In this document: positions 26,575 through 36,113 of the stretch, one piece after another
Position numbering within the stretch: position 1 is the first letter of the stretch
Layout of the letters: each line of letters starts with the position of its first letter
Origin: Methylomarinum sp965277025
Lineage (GTDB): Bacteria; Pseudomonadota; Gammaproteobacteria; Methylococcales; Methylomonadaceae
Reading direction: 5' to 3'
NCBI GenBank assembly: GCA_965277025.1
Contig: OZ255706.1
Coordinates: forward strand, 2,728,001 to 2,792,000
Length of the DNA stretch: 64,000 nt
Notes under the pieces: generated by a model
Told to the model about the DNA's origin: nothing
The model's input: only the letters and a program-made list of their open reading frames with translations
Databases searched by the model: none
Position numbers and translations under genes: made by a program

Positions 26575-27566
26575 TGAAGGCCGTTGCCTATCAACAAGAC
26601 CGTGTTTTGCAGGATATAGACTTACCGATGCCTAAGCCTGGCCCACATGATTTATTGGTCGAAATCAAGGCGGTGGCGATCAATCCGGTGGATATCAAAA
26701 TCCGCCAACGCGTTACTCCTGAAGCCGATGCCTGGCAGGTGCTAGGCTGGGATGCCGCCGGCATTGTGTGCGAAACAGGGCAGCGCGTCACTTTATTCAA
26801 ACCGGGGGATGAAGTTTTTTATGCCGGTGCAATCGACCGTCCCGGCTGTTTCAGTGAATTTCATCTGGTTGACGAACGCATTGCCGCCCTTAAACCAACG
26901 ACACTCGGTTTCCCAGAGGCCGCTGCACTACCGCTGACCAGCATCACCGCCTGGGAATTATTATTCGATCGTCTGTCGGTAACGCGTGATTCAACCGGTT
27001 CAATCCTGATTTTAGCCGCTGCCGGCGGTGTAGGCTCCATGTTGACGCAGCTGGCTCATCACTTAAGCTCAGTGAACGTGATTGGCAGCGCATCACGAGA
27101 AGAAAGTAAAAACTGGATTAAAAGCCTGGGTGCCGATTATGTCATCGATCATCAACAGCCCCTGCCGCCGCAACTCCATCATCTGGATTTAGATACAGTG
27201 GAATGGGTCGCCAGCCTCAGTCACACCGAGCGGCATTTTGCGGAACTGATCGACTGTCTGGCGCCGCAAGGCAAACTGGGCCTGATCGACGACCCGCAAA
27301 ACATTGACATCGGTTTACTCAAACGTAAAAGCCTGTCGTTACACTGGGAATTTATGTACACCCGCTCCTTGTATAAAACGGATGACATGATCGAACAGTA
27401 CCGCCTGCTCAGTCAGGTGGCGAAACTGGTGGATGCGGGGCTTTTAAAAAGTACGTTCAAACACAATGCCGGCAGACTGAACGCCCGGAATCTTGAACAG
27501 GCGCTGGATGCTTTGAATCAGGGCCATAACACCGGAAAGACGGTATTGAGTTTATCGAAAGCATAA
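26571..27566 (+). CDS. MDR-family alcohol dehydrogenase/quinone reductase-like protein
   Basis: A 331-residue zinc-binding-type ADH family member: VAINPVDIKIRQ near residue 40, LGWDAAGIVCETG, then the NADPH motif ILAAAGGVGSMLTQLAHHL (about 144-162). Structural zinc cysteines are absent, as in the ZADH group annotated zinc-type alcohol dehydrogenase-like. Its start overlaps the MnmM-like gene by 4 bases. It is last in the argC run. The substrate is not evident. Confidence 0.85.
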   Translation: MMKAVAYQQDRVLQDIDLPMPKPGPHDLLVEIKAVAINPVDIKIRQRVTPEADAWQVLGWDAAGIVCETGQRVTLFKPGDEVFYAGAIDRPGCFSEFHLVDERIAALKPTTLGFPEAAALPLTSITAWELLFDRLSVTRDSTGSILILAAAGGVGSMLTQLAHHLSSVNVIGSASREESKNWIKSLGADYVIDHQQPLPPQLHHLDLDTVEWVASLSHTERHFAELIDCLAPQGKLGLIDDPQNIDIGLLKRKSLSLHWEFMYTRSLYKTDDMIEQYRLLSQVAKLVDAGLLKSTFKHNAGRLNARNLEQALDALNQGHNTGKTVLSLSKA

Positions 27567-27571
27567 AAAAA

Positions 27572-27593
27572 GGCAGATTCAAAAGAATCTGCC
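27572..27593 (-). terminator. Intrinsic terminator serving the glutamate dehydrogenase gene
   Basis: A perfect 9-bp stem ggcagattc/gaatctgcc with loop aaaa. On the minus strand it is followed by seven T residues. It lies 97 bases beyond the gdh stop and 6 bases after the convergent gene's stop. Confidence 0.8.
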
Positions 27594-27689
27594 TGAAAAA
27601 GCCCACTAAAACTTTATTTAAAGAGGATAGTGCTACATGTCAGTTCTTGCGTTTCCGACATGGTTCTATAGTAGCTAGATAATGATTGC

Positions 27690-30600
27690 CTAATATTGAT
27701 CTGAGTCAACTTCTTGTCGCTTTTGTCCGAAACCGGCAATATCTTGCAGTTCTTTCAGTAAAACAGTGATTTTTTCCAGCTCAATGCCTTCTTCCGCTTT
27801 TACCTGAGCCAATAACTGCAGATAGCGATCGATCACTTGTTTAAAACATTGCCGCCAGTTTTCCATTCTGTCTTTGATACTGGCGCCAGGTTGTTGCAAC
27901 ACCGACAACGCCAGAGAACAGGAAATACTGCTGAACTCCTGGCGCGCCGTACGTTTGGCCAGGGCCTGCCAGAGGTTTTTTTGCGGCAACTGGTAAATTT
28001 TGTCGCGCAGCCACAATAAATCCAGCAGATCGATCAGAATGAAAAAAACCTGTGCGCATTCAGTTAGCGTCTTGCCGGTCTGCTTCTGTAACCAGACTAC
28101 ATCCAGGCATAAATACATCACTTCGGTTGAAACGACATCCAGCGCCAATGCTGCTGGAACACCTTGCTCTATCAAGTGTTCCACTTGCTGATCAATGATG
28201 GTATTGAGCTGCTTGTTTTGCAATGTTGGCAGGATATCTTTTAAATCCTGGATACCCTGATAATAATTATCTAGAGACTCCATGGATGGCAGTTCGGTTT
28301 CAACCGTTATAAACCAGTTCATGGCACGCTCGATCAACCGGCGTATATAGGCAAATAATGATTCAGACAACGCACCTGTCACTTGTGTCTGCAACATTTC
28401 TATTTCCCGCCACAATGAATCGACCGAAAATATATAACAAACCCGTTTATAGATATTGACCGTATTCACCATTGAAATGCTGCCCTGTTCGAGAATACGG
28501 TAAGGAAACACGATCCCCATACGATTGACAAAGCTGTTGATCAGACAATTGACGACAATATCCTTGGCCAGGTAATGATGCTGAATAGCCCGCTGATAAT
28601 GTTGCTGAAGTTTGTCGGGAAAATACTGCTGTAATTCCTGCTGTAACAAAGGCTCTTCAATAGAAGCCAATTCTTTGGCCAACTGCTGTTTCAACATTTG
28701 TTTGCAATAGGCCAGTAAAACGCTGATTTCAGGGCGATACAAGCCCTGATCTTTGTTAATGCGCTGGAGCAGCTCTTCACTACCCGGAATCACTTCCAGT
28801 TGCCGGTCCAAATGCGCCTTTTGCTCCAGGATATCAATAACCCATTGGATGCCCGGCATATCACCTTTTGCGGTTTGCTCGATGGTGCAGATTGCCTGAT
28901 TTTGCAAAATATTGTTGTTCAGCACCAGTTTGGCGACATCATCGGTCATCGAGACTAAAATCTCACGCCGTTGTTTGTTGGTCAAATCACCTTGCATCAC
29001 CAGGGTGTTGAGTAAAATTTTGATATTGACTTCATGATCAGAGCAATCCACTCCAGCCGAATTATCAATGGAGTCAGTATTGATTTTGCCCCCTTGTCTT
29101 GCATATTCAATTCGCCCGGCCTGAGTGAAGCCCAAATTGCCACCTTCGGCCACCACTTGGCAGCGCAATTCGCAACCATTGATTCTAACAGCATCATTAC
29201 TGCGATCACCAACCGATAAATTCGTTTCATACTGCGCCTTGACATAGGTGCCAATCCCGCCATTCCACAACAAATCGACTGGCGCGCGCAGAATACATTT
29301 AATCAATTCATTAGGCGTCAATTCGTTTTGGCGGATATTCAGGCGCTCCATCATGCGCGGAGAAACTCGTATCGATTTACTGCTGCGCAGGTAAACACCG
29401 CCCCCTTTGGAAAGAATCGCCGGGTCATAATCAGACCATTGAGCTGCCGGCAGCTCGAATAAACGTTTTCGCTCCTGAAAACTCAAGGCAGGATCAGGGT
29501 CTGGATCCAGAAAAATATGTTGATGATCAAACACAGCAATCAACTGGATTTTATCGGACAGCAACATGCCATTGCCAAACACATCGCCAGACATTCCGCC
29601 AATACCGATTACGGTAAAAGGCTTGTTAAGATAATCGATCCCGACATGCAAAAAATGATGTTTGACCGATTCCCAAGCACCCCGTGCCGTAATTCCCATT
29701 GCCTTGTGGTCATAACCAACCGAACCACCAGAGGCAAAGGCATCGCCCAGCCAGAAATCATATTCTGCGGCCAGGGCATTGGCATAATCAGAAAAGCGGG
29801 CCGTACCTTTATCGGCAGCCACGACTAAATAGCTGTCATCGCCATCATAACAATTCACTTTTTCAGGCTTGATGACCTTGCCATCTTTCAGGTTGTCAGT
29901 TAAATCAAGCAAACCACGGATAAACACCTGATAACATTGCACCACTTCCTGTTCCCGTTGCTCGGGTTCATTGAAGGTTTTCAGTCTCTTGACAAAAAAA
30001 CCACCCTTGGCGCCGGTGGGTACGATCACCGCATTTTTGGTCATTTGCGCCTTCATCAGACCCAAAACCTCGGTACGAAAATCTTCTCGTCGGTCTGACC
30101 AGCGCAAGCCCCCACGGGCAATCAAGCCGCCACGAAGATGAATCCCCTCAACCCGTGGCGAATAGACGAACACTTCAACGAAGGGAACCGGCTTGGGGAT
30201 TTCCTGCACTAACGATGAATTGAACTTGATGGAAAAATAAGGAATACCTTTCTCATCCATTGGATAGCGAAAAAAATTGGTTCTGACCGTCGCCTGCATC
30301 AAATTCATAAAACGACGCAGAATGCGATCTTCATCCAATGATTGCACTTTGTCGATTGCCGCACTGATCGTTTCTGACAACGCCTGATCACTATTCTCCA
30401 GTGATTTGAGAGACGGATCGAAACGTTGATTGAAAAACTGAATCAACAAGCGCACGACTTCAGGATTGTCCGCCAGCGTTTTTTCGATATAGGCCTGACT
30501 GAAAGTGATGCCTATCTGACGCAGATAAAGATAAAAACAACGAAAAACATTGACTTGCTGCCAGGAAATACTGGCTTTCAGCACCAGATGATTGAAGCCA

Positions 30601-32525
30601 TCGTTTTCTACCCGGCCAATCCAGCATTGTTCAAAGGCTTCTTGAGAACGTCCCTTGAGATTTTCCAGATTAATATCATCCAGATCCTTTTCGACCAGCA
30701 GACCAAAATCATGAATCCACAAACTGCCCTGCTGATTTTTTTTGCGGATTTCATAGGGCCTTTCATCACAGACCTTGACGCCCATATTTTCCAGCATGGG
30801 CAGACTTTTGGACAATGACACCTGTTCCCGACTGAACAGTTTGAAACGCAAGGGCCTACGGGTGGTGGCTGTCAACGGGCTAAACAGTAAAGACTTGGCG
30901 TCAAGATTATTACTGAGAAGATTTTCCAGTTTTTCAATATCCAACACAGCTGTTCTGACAGAAACCTCATCCCGATACGCTGCCGAGAAAGCATCTTTAT
31001 AGGCGTCAAACAAATCATTCCCTTTTGCTTCGCCGTAATAGCTGTTCAATTCCTTTTTTAACGAATCTGTCCATTCGGCCAAAGCTGCAATTATTTTCTG
31101 CTCGATCTCCTTGATGTCGTAATCAATTTCCTGATCAATATCGGTATGAATGATGAAATGAATCCGGGCCAGGATAGATTCAGACAGTTGCACACTGAAA
31201 TCAATATGTTTAGCCTGGAAGGTCTCTTCCAGAATACGCTGTATTTTTTTTCGTGAAGTGGTGTGATAACGCTCTCTGGGGACAAACACCAGCAACGAGA
31301 CAAAATGGCCATATAAATCCTGACGCACAAACACCTTGACATGCTGACGTTCCTGCAATTGCATAACGCCATGGACATAATGATAAAGGCTTTCCGCATC
31401 GGCCTGAAACACTTCATCCCGGGGCAGGGTTTGTAATACATAGAGTAAGACCCGCGACTCATGCGAAGCTTTACGGAAAGCGAAACGATCGATGACCTGC
31501 TGAATTTTTTTTCTGACCAGCGGAATATTTTTTAATTCTGTCAAATACGCCGAGGAGTTGTATAAACCCAGAAATCTTTTTTCCCCCACCAACTTGCCAC
31601 TGTTATCAAACTGCTTGATACCGATATAATCCATAAAAACCGATCGGTGAACGGTAGAACGTGAGGTCGCCTTGGTGATCAATAAAACGCCCGACTGGTT
31701 GATTTTTCTGAAGGCTTCTTCAGAAATAATATTATGACTTTGACTGGCGGGGTCGGCGATACTGTCGCGCAATATTCCCAGACCGGTATTGGCTATCGGA
31801 ACAAAGCGTTTATTTCCCTGCTCATCTTGAAGTTCATATTCCCGATAGCCTAAAAAAACAAAATGATCATCCTGCAGCCATTGCAAAAAGTCGATTTCTT
31901 CCTGATCTATTTGCTGGCCATGCAAGGTCTGGATAATCGTTTTCAGTCGCTTAAGACATAAAGGCCAGTCATCTGTCGCTGCAGCGACATCCCTGAGAAT
32001 CGCAAACAAGCGCTGTTTCAGATACGCATGCCGGTTGGCATCGGTCTGCCGATCTATTTCAAGATGCAACAAAGATTCACGGCTGGCTTTCTCGTTTTCA
32101 TCAGAGCTTAATTCCAGCAACTCCCCCTGTTCATTACGTATAAAATTAAATACCGGATGAATGACCAGATGATTGGTCAAGCCCTGGCGATTGATCTCCA
32201 TACTGACCGACTGCAACAGAAAGGGCATGTCGCGGGTGACAATTTCGATAATCGTATGTTGAGATTGCCAGCCGTGATTTTCCAGGGTCGGATTGTAAAT
32301 ATGGATTTTTTGCTCATCGGGCTGTCGCCGTAAGGCCAGATTCCAGTGCGACAACATTGCCCCATATAAATCTTCAATAGCAATATTTTCCAGATCATTG
32401 AATGGGACATTCTGATAATAAAGCCTTGCGAACTGTTTTAATTTTTCGGCCGTATCAGGCGGTAATTTTTGATCAATATAATGGCAGAGTTGATCGAGAA
32501 TTTTTTCACTGACGTGATTTTCCAT
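27690..32525 (-). CDS. gdhB: NAD-specific glutamate dehydrogenase, large (about 180 kDa) class
   Basis: A 1,611-residue protein, the size of the L_180 GDH class. The long N-terminal regulatory part (1 to about 700, ACT-like segments) precedes the catalytic core, which shows GGLRWSDRREDFRTEVLGLM, VPTGAKGGFFVKR with the catalytic Lys, and GIGGMSGDVFGNGMLLS. A helical C-terminal domain follows. It oxidises glutamate to 2-oxoglutarate with NAD and links carbon and nitrogen metabolism. It is a single gene with its own terminator. Confidence 0.95.
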   Translation of the reverse strand: MENHVSEKILDQLCHYIDQKLPPDTAEKLKQFARLYYQNVPFNDLENIAIEDLYGAMLSHWNLALRRQPDEQKIHIYNPTLENHGWQSQHTIIEIVTRDMPFLLQSVSMEINRQGLTNHLVIHPVFNFIRNEQGELLELSSDENEKASRESLLHLEIDRQTDANRHAYLKQRLFAILRDVAAATDDWPLCLKRLKTIIQTLHGQQIDQEEIDFLQWLQDDHFVFLGYREYELQDEQGNKRFVPIANTGLGILRDSIADPASQSHNIISEEAFRKINQSGVLLITKATSRSTVHRSVFMDYIGIKQFDNSGKLVGEKRFLGLYNSSAYLTELKNIPLVRKKIQQVIDRFAFRKASHESRVLLYVLQTLPRDEVFQADAESLYHYVHGVMQLQERQHVKVFVRQDLYGHFVSLLVFVPRERYHTTSRKKIQRILEETFQAKHIDFSVQLSESILARIHFIIHTDIDQEIDYDIKEIEQKIIAALAEWTDSLKKELNSYYGEAKGNDLFDAYKDAFSAAYRDEVSVRTAVLDIEKLENLLSNNLDAKSLLFSPLTATTRRPLRFKLFSREQVSLSKSLPMLENMGVKVCDERPYEIRKKNQQGSLWIHDFGLLVEKDLDDINLENLKGRSQEAFEQCWIGRVENDGFNHLVLKASISWQQVNVFRCFYLYLRQIGITFSQAYIEKTLADNPEVVRLLIQFFNQRFDPSLKSLENSDQALSETISAAIDKVQSLDEDRILRRFMNLMQATVRTNFFRYPMDEKGIPYFSIKFNSSLVQEIPKPVPFVEVFVYSPRVEGIHLRGGLIARGGLRWSDRREDFRTEVLGLMKAQMTKNAVIVPTGAKGGFFVKRLKTFNEPEQREQEVVQCYQVFIRGLLDLTDNLKDGKVIKPEKVNCYDGDDSYLVVAADKGTARFSDYANALAAEYDFWLGDAFASGGSVGYDHKAMGITARGAWESVKHHFLHVGIDYLNKPFTVIGIGGMSGDVFGNGMLLSDKIQLIAVFDHQHIFLDPDPDPALSFQERKRLFELPAAQWSDYDPAILSKGGGVYLRSSKSIRVSPRMMERLNIRQNELTPNELIKCILRAPVDLLWNGGIGTYVKAQYETNLSVGDRSNDAVRINGCELRCQVVAEGGNLGFTQAGRIEYARQGGKINTDSIDNSAGVDCSDHEVNIKILLNTLVMQGDLTNKQRREILVSMTDDVAKLVLNNNILQNQAICTIEQTAKGDMPGIQWVIDILEQKAHLDRQLEVIPGSEELLQRINKDQGLYRPEISVLLAYCKQMLKQQLAKELASIEEPLLQQELQQYFPDKLQQHYQRAIQHHYLAKDIVVNCLINSFVNRMGIVFPYRILEQGSISMVNTVNIYKRVCYIFSVDSLWREIEMLQTQVTGALSESLFAYIRRLIERAMNWFITVETELPSMESLDNYYQGIQDLKDILPTLQNKQLNTIIDQQVEHLIEQGVPAALALDVVSTEVMYLCLDVVWLQKQTGKTLTECAQVFFILIDLLDLLWLRDKIYQLPQKNLWQALAKRTARQEFSSISCSLALSVLQQPGASIKDRMENWRQCFKQVIDRYLQLLAQVKAEEGIELEKITVLLKELQDIAGFGQKRQEVDSDQY

Positions 32526-32561
32526 TGGCGTACCCGCGAATTCCTGTATACAGCTTTAACC

Positions 32562-33975
32562 TTAGCGCTTAACTTGCAGGATGACAAATTTTCGGTTGGC
32601 GGCAATGGTCTGGCAGTTACCAAACAGCCGTTTCAATTGAATGTGATAATTCAAATGCCGATTGCCAATTACCCGTAATTCGCCACCGGCACGCAACACT
32701 TTTTTCGCTTGGCGAAACATCCGCCGGGCAATCTGATCACCCACCACATGTTGTTGGTGAAAGGGTGGATTACATAAAATCAGATCGGCGCTTTGTTCGG
32801 CGATCCCGGTCAAACAATCTGTGGCACTATAACGGGCGGTTCTGGAATCAGCAAAGACTTGAGTAAAATTCATCCTGGCGGAGGCCAGCACCATAAAGGA
32901 TTCATCGATAACAAGCGAGTCTTCGATCTCGTGAAAGATTTTGGGACATCCAAGTCCCCAAAATCGACTCGATCTTCGACAACTCATTGGTGCCCCGGCC
33001 GTCTTGGTCACCCGGCGTTCCGCCACAACATCGCAAGCTCGTTGCGGCTACACACCGGCCTCCCATATGACTGGACGCCGCGTTCGGATGCTCCCTTGGG
33101 ATCCCCTTTGGCGCCTTCGGCACGTCGGGTATCCCGTGTCGCCTCGCGGCTACCGGGGACTACCCGCCTTCGCTTCGCTCTCCATGGCGGGCAGCGAATG
33201 AATATTCGCTTCGGAGGTGTTACGGGCGAAACACACACCCAGCACGCCATTGCCGCAGCCCAGATCGATCATATCACATGCCCCTTTATAAACCGGCAGG
33301 TGTTGCAACAAAAAACGTGTGCCTATATCCAGTTTCTCCCGGGAAAAACATTGGCATGGTTATAAAGGATCAAATCACTGTTTTCCAAACGGTAGTGACT
33401 GGGGTAGGGATTTTCAGAAACATCCAGACGGGTATCGAAATCCACATGAATCAGCCGGGCTTTTTTCTGGCCAATGATGTTGTCGTTGGCCCCAGCAATC
33501 TCTCCAATACCGCCCAAACCGTTTTGGGCATGTTCTTTACCATGCCGGCGGCAATAATGATTGAGTCCGGGTGCAATAACGGTCTTAATTCATGTAACTG
33601 ATGTTCCAGCAAAGCCAGCGTTTTGGGGATTTTTATCAGTAAAACATCGACCGGCTTGCCGGGTTTTTCAAGACTGCTCAGCCAGGTTACAGCCTCAACA
33701 GCGATATTATTCGCGGTCAAATTATGAATGGTGGCTTGCCTTGAAATCCAGGAATCTGAAATCGCGACCGGATACAGCCGGTGCAAGGCGGTGCTCAACG
33801 CGCCAAATGCATCGTTGAGAATTACCAGCCGGGCATTGTCTGGAATGCTGTGTTCGGCCAGATGGGCCAGTATATATTCATCGGCGGCGTCCCATGCCCG
33901 AAGGAAACTGGATCGATCCTGAGGGTAACGCCGCAGGATGAATTCACCCTGCGGCGGGTTAAATTGGGTTTCCAT
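32562..33975 (-). pseudogene. rlmG: 23S rRNA (guanine-1835) methyltransferase RlmG, interrupted and frameshifted
   Basis: The N-terminal part (from METQFNPPQG at 33975) matches RlmG strongly (VLLIKIPKTLALLEHQL, LGPTTTSLARKK), as does the C-terminal part (LILCNPPFHQQHVVGD, the catalytic NPPF). The middle, DMIDLGCGNGVLGV, is in a third frame. Two single-base losses are visible, in an A6 run near 33461 (A7 expected) and a T5 run near 33344 (T6 expected). A 285-bp element at 32912-33196 interrupts the gene. Removing the element rejoins NIHFIDESF, the counterpart of VVFVDESP in E. coli RlmG, in frame. Either the gene is dead or the indels are sequencing errors and the element is spliced or tolerated. 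Confidence 0.85.
32912..33196 (-). repeat. 285-bp seamless insertion element, copy 1 (within rlmG)
   Basis: This stretch is nearly identical to 46229-46513: I count 4 differences. It is more GC-rich than its surroundings. Toward one end (plus-strand left) there is a hairpin gattttggg/ccccaaaatc and at the other ccgccttcgcttcgctctccatggcgg, so both ends carry foldback structures. No target duplication is seen. It is inserted in the same orientation relative to the sense strand of its host gene as copy 2. ORFs crossing it are not conserved proteins that I recognise. Confidence 0.85.
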
Positions 33976-34084
33976 AGCAAAGGGGTCTATTGATGAGTTC
34001 ACTGCGTTCCCGGCAACTGCTCCTGTGTGCTCTATCCCTACCAATCTGTGCCGTAGTGAAGTCACGGATTCAGGTTGAAATCAC

Positions 34085-34804
34085 TCAGGCAAAAATCTCT
34101 TCCAGAAAATTCAACAGGCTTCGCCAGGAACGTTTATCGGCCAATGGCTGATAAACCGTACCAAAATCAGGATCATTGGCGACCGGGTTAGTGAAGGCGT
34201 GCATGGTGTTGCCATAAACATGCAATTGCCAATCGGCTCCTGCCGGGGTCATTTCTTCCTCAATCGCCAGCACTTGTTCGGTTGGAACCATCGGATCGTC
34301 ACGGCCATGCAACATCAGCACTTTGGCTTTGATGTCTGGCTGTTTGATGTTGTCCGGTGGAATGAACAAGCCATGAAAGGCGACAACGCCGGCGATATCG
34401 ATACCGGTGCGCGCCAGATCCAGCACGCACAAGCCACCAAAACAAAAACCGATAGCGGCGATTTTGTCGTTATCGGCCAAGGGCATTTGCTTGACAGCGG
34501 ATACCGCCGCCAGAATACGCTGCTGTAACATGGCGCGGTCATCCATGAAGGGCTGCATCAGGCGACTGTTTTCCTCGATGCTATTGCCCCGCTTGCCTTT
34601 ACCATACATATCCAGGGCAAAGGCCAGAAACCCCAGTTCAGCCAGTTTACGCGCCTTGTTTTCTACAAACCCATCACGCCCTGCCCAGGCATGAGAAATC
34701 AGCACGACCGGACGTTGCCCTTCGAAACGATCGTCATAGGCGAAAAAACCTTCCAGCAAAGTGTCCTGATCCAGATAATCGACGGTATTACTAATAATAG
34801 CCAT
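34085..34804 (-). CDS. Dienelactone hydrolase family protein
   Basis: A 239-residue alpha/beta hydrolase. The nucleophile motif GFCFGGLCVLDLA contains the DLH-type Gly-x-Cys-x-Gly, then LHGRDDPMVP carries the Asp and NTMHAFTNP the His. The true substrate is unknown; many such proteins are not on aromatic pathways. It sits 8 bases downstream of the Dabb-domain gene in what looks like a three-gene operon with the phosphatase. Confidence 0.9.
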   Translation of the reverse strand: MAIISNTVDYLDQDTLLEGFFAYDDRFEGQRPVVLISHAWAGRDGFVENKARKLAELGFLAFALDMYGKGKRGNSIEENSRLMQPFMDDRAMLQQRILAAVSAVKQMPLADNDKIAAIGFCFGGLCVLDLARTGIDIAGVVAFHGLFIPPDNIKQPDIKAKVLMLHGRDDPMVPTEQVLAIEEEMTPAGADWQLHVYGNTMHAFTNPVANDPDFGTVYQPLADKRSWRSLLNFLEEIFA

Positions 34805-34812
34805 GAGCGATC

Positions 34813-35205
34813 CTACCGAGCGGGTGTGACAAAATCATAAATCACGGTGCGATTGACCAATGGTTTGATTTTGTCATGTAAGATTTTTTTATGTTTGGGA
34901 TTGTTTAAATAGGTTTTAAGCGCTTCCTTGTTTTTCAACGTTACCGTTACAGCCACATCAAAGGTATCATCGACAATACTGCGGTCACTGGCGGATACGA
35001 CACCGACATGACGATTGACAATACCCGGCAAACCACCCAACTCCCGACTGGCTTTGATAAACGCTTGCCGCATTGCTTCATTTCCTGGTTCTTTCAACCA
35101 GACGATAACCACATGACTGACGCGTTGGTCTTTTTCCGCCAATGTCAGCGGTGACACTATCAATAGCATCACCAATGCCATCAACTTGATAGATAATTTT
35201 TTCAT
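34813..35205 (-). CDS. Secreted Dabb (stress-responsive A/B barrel) domain protein
   Basis: A 130-residue protein with a signal peptide (MALVMLLIVSPLTLA) followed by a Dabb domain: VSHVVIVWLKEPGNE, GLPGIVNRHVGV, FDVAVTVTLKNKEALKTYLNNPKHKK. Such domains form small dimeric barrels; function is mostly unknown. Export is unusual for the family. Its start overlaps the phosphatase stop (ATGA). Confidence 0.85.
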   Translation of the reverse strand: MKKLSIKLMALVMLLIVSPLTLAEKDQRVSHVVIVWLKEPGNEAMRQAFIKASRELGGLPGIVNRHVGVVSASDRSIVDDTFDVAVTVTLKNKEALKTYLNNPKHKKILHDKIKPLVNRTVIYDFVTPAR

Positions 35206-35687
35206 TGCTGTTTCTCCAGAATATGATTGATAAAGCCGGTGGAAGCCTCTTCCACCATATTGAGCACCCGCTCAAAGCCATACTTGCCACCATAATAAGG
35301 ATCAGGCACTTCCCGTTCTCCTACATGCGGTGCAAAATCCATAAAATAGTGGATTTTATGTTGATGTTCTTCAGGACAGGCTTCTGTCAAAATCGCATGG
35401 TTCTCACTGTCCATGGCTAAAATATGATCAAAATCTTCAAAATCACCATAGACAACCTTCCGGGCGCGGATAGTGCTCAAATCCACGCCACGTTCCTGTG
35501 CGGCTTTTTGCGCCCGCAAATCTGGCGCCTCTTTGATATGGTAAGCATGAGTACCGGCCGAATCAATTTCAAACAGATGTTGCAATTGCTTTTCTTCCAC
35601 CATTTTTCGAAACACCCCTTCCGCGGTGGGAGAACGGCAAATATTTCCCATACAAACAAATAAAACCCTGATCTTTTCGCTGTTCAA
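35202..35687 (-). CDS. Low-molecular-weight protein tyrosine phosphatase
   Basis: A phosphatase with the P-loop VLFVCMGNICRSPTAEG close to the N-terminus (CMGNICR, the Cys-x5-Arg signature) and the general-acid loop VPDPYYGG. I favour a TTG start at 35687 because AGGAG lies 7 bases upstream and the 161-residue product has the normal family length; an in-frame ATG at 35729 has no clear ribosome site. It is first in an operon with the Dabb and hydrolase genes. Confidence 0.9.
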   Translation of the reverse strand: MNSEKIRVLFVCMGNICRSPTAEGVFRKMVEEKQLQHLFEIDSAGTHAYHIKEAPDLRAQKAAQERGVDLSTIRARKVVYGDFEDFDHILAMDSENHAILTEACPEEHQHKIHYFMDFAPHVGEREVPDPYYGGKYGFERVLNMVEEASTGFINHILEKQQ

Positions 35688-35744
35688 AACGCACTCCTGA
35701 AAACTTGACTGAACATTATTGGCCATCATTCAATACTACTTTTT

Positions 35745-36001
35745 AACTGATGTTACGCATAACTTATCGACACCCAGGTTAATTGAGAGAGGCAGAAATT
35801 TCCAAGCAAAGGACAATCGGCACTCGACTACAAAAGAGAGGGTGTTTGTGTAGGGCGGTTTCACGCCAAAACCGCCATCAAACGTCAAAAACTGCACTCT
35901 CCTCAAAATGGTGGATTGCCTGACGGCGAATCCACCCTACCCATGAATGACACGTTTATCCGTTGTTATTCAATTCTTCAGCCCAATGCGTAACATCAGT
36001 T
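35745..36001. repeat. MITE-like element with perfect 16-bp inverted ends
   Basis: aactgatgttacgcat (35745-35760) and atgcgtaacatcagtt (35986-36001) are exact reverse complements enclosing 225 bases without a gene. Inside is a second nested palindromic unit (gtagggcggttt at about 35851 against aatccaccctac at about 35929). This accounts for most of the 35730-36113 gap between rluB and the phosphatase gene; I see nothing else there. Confidence 0.7.
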
Positions 36002-36113
36002 TTTAATACTGACAATAGTGAAGTATTCACTCAGCACCACCTACCCACAAGCTATAAATGGCCTATCTGCGTAAAAGTATAACCATGGTGCCAGACAAGC
36101 TGCAATAGAAGAG

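Noticed and set aside
33008..33250. ORFs through the 285-bp element (all six frames, also at 46198-46518) that look conserved because both copies match
   Set aside because: The match only reflects the near-identity of the two DNA copies. Several overlapping frames are open at once, none has a ribosome site or a recognisable domain.
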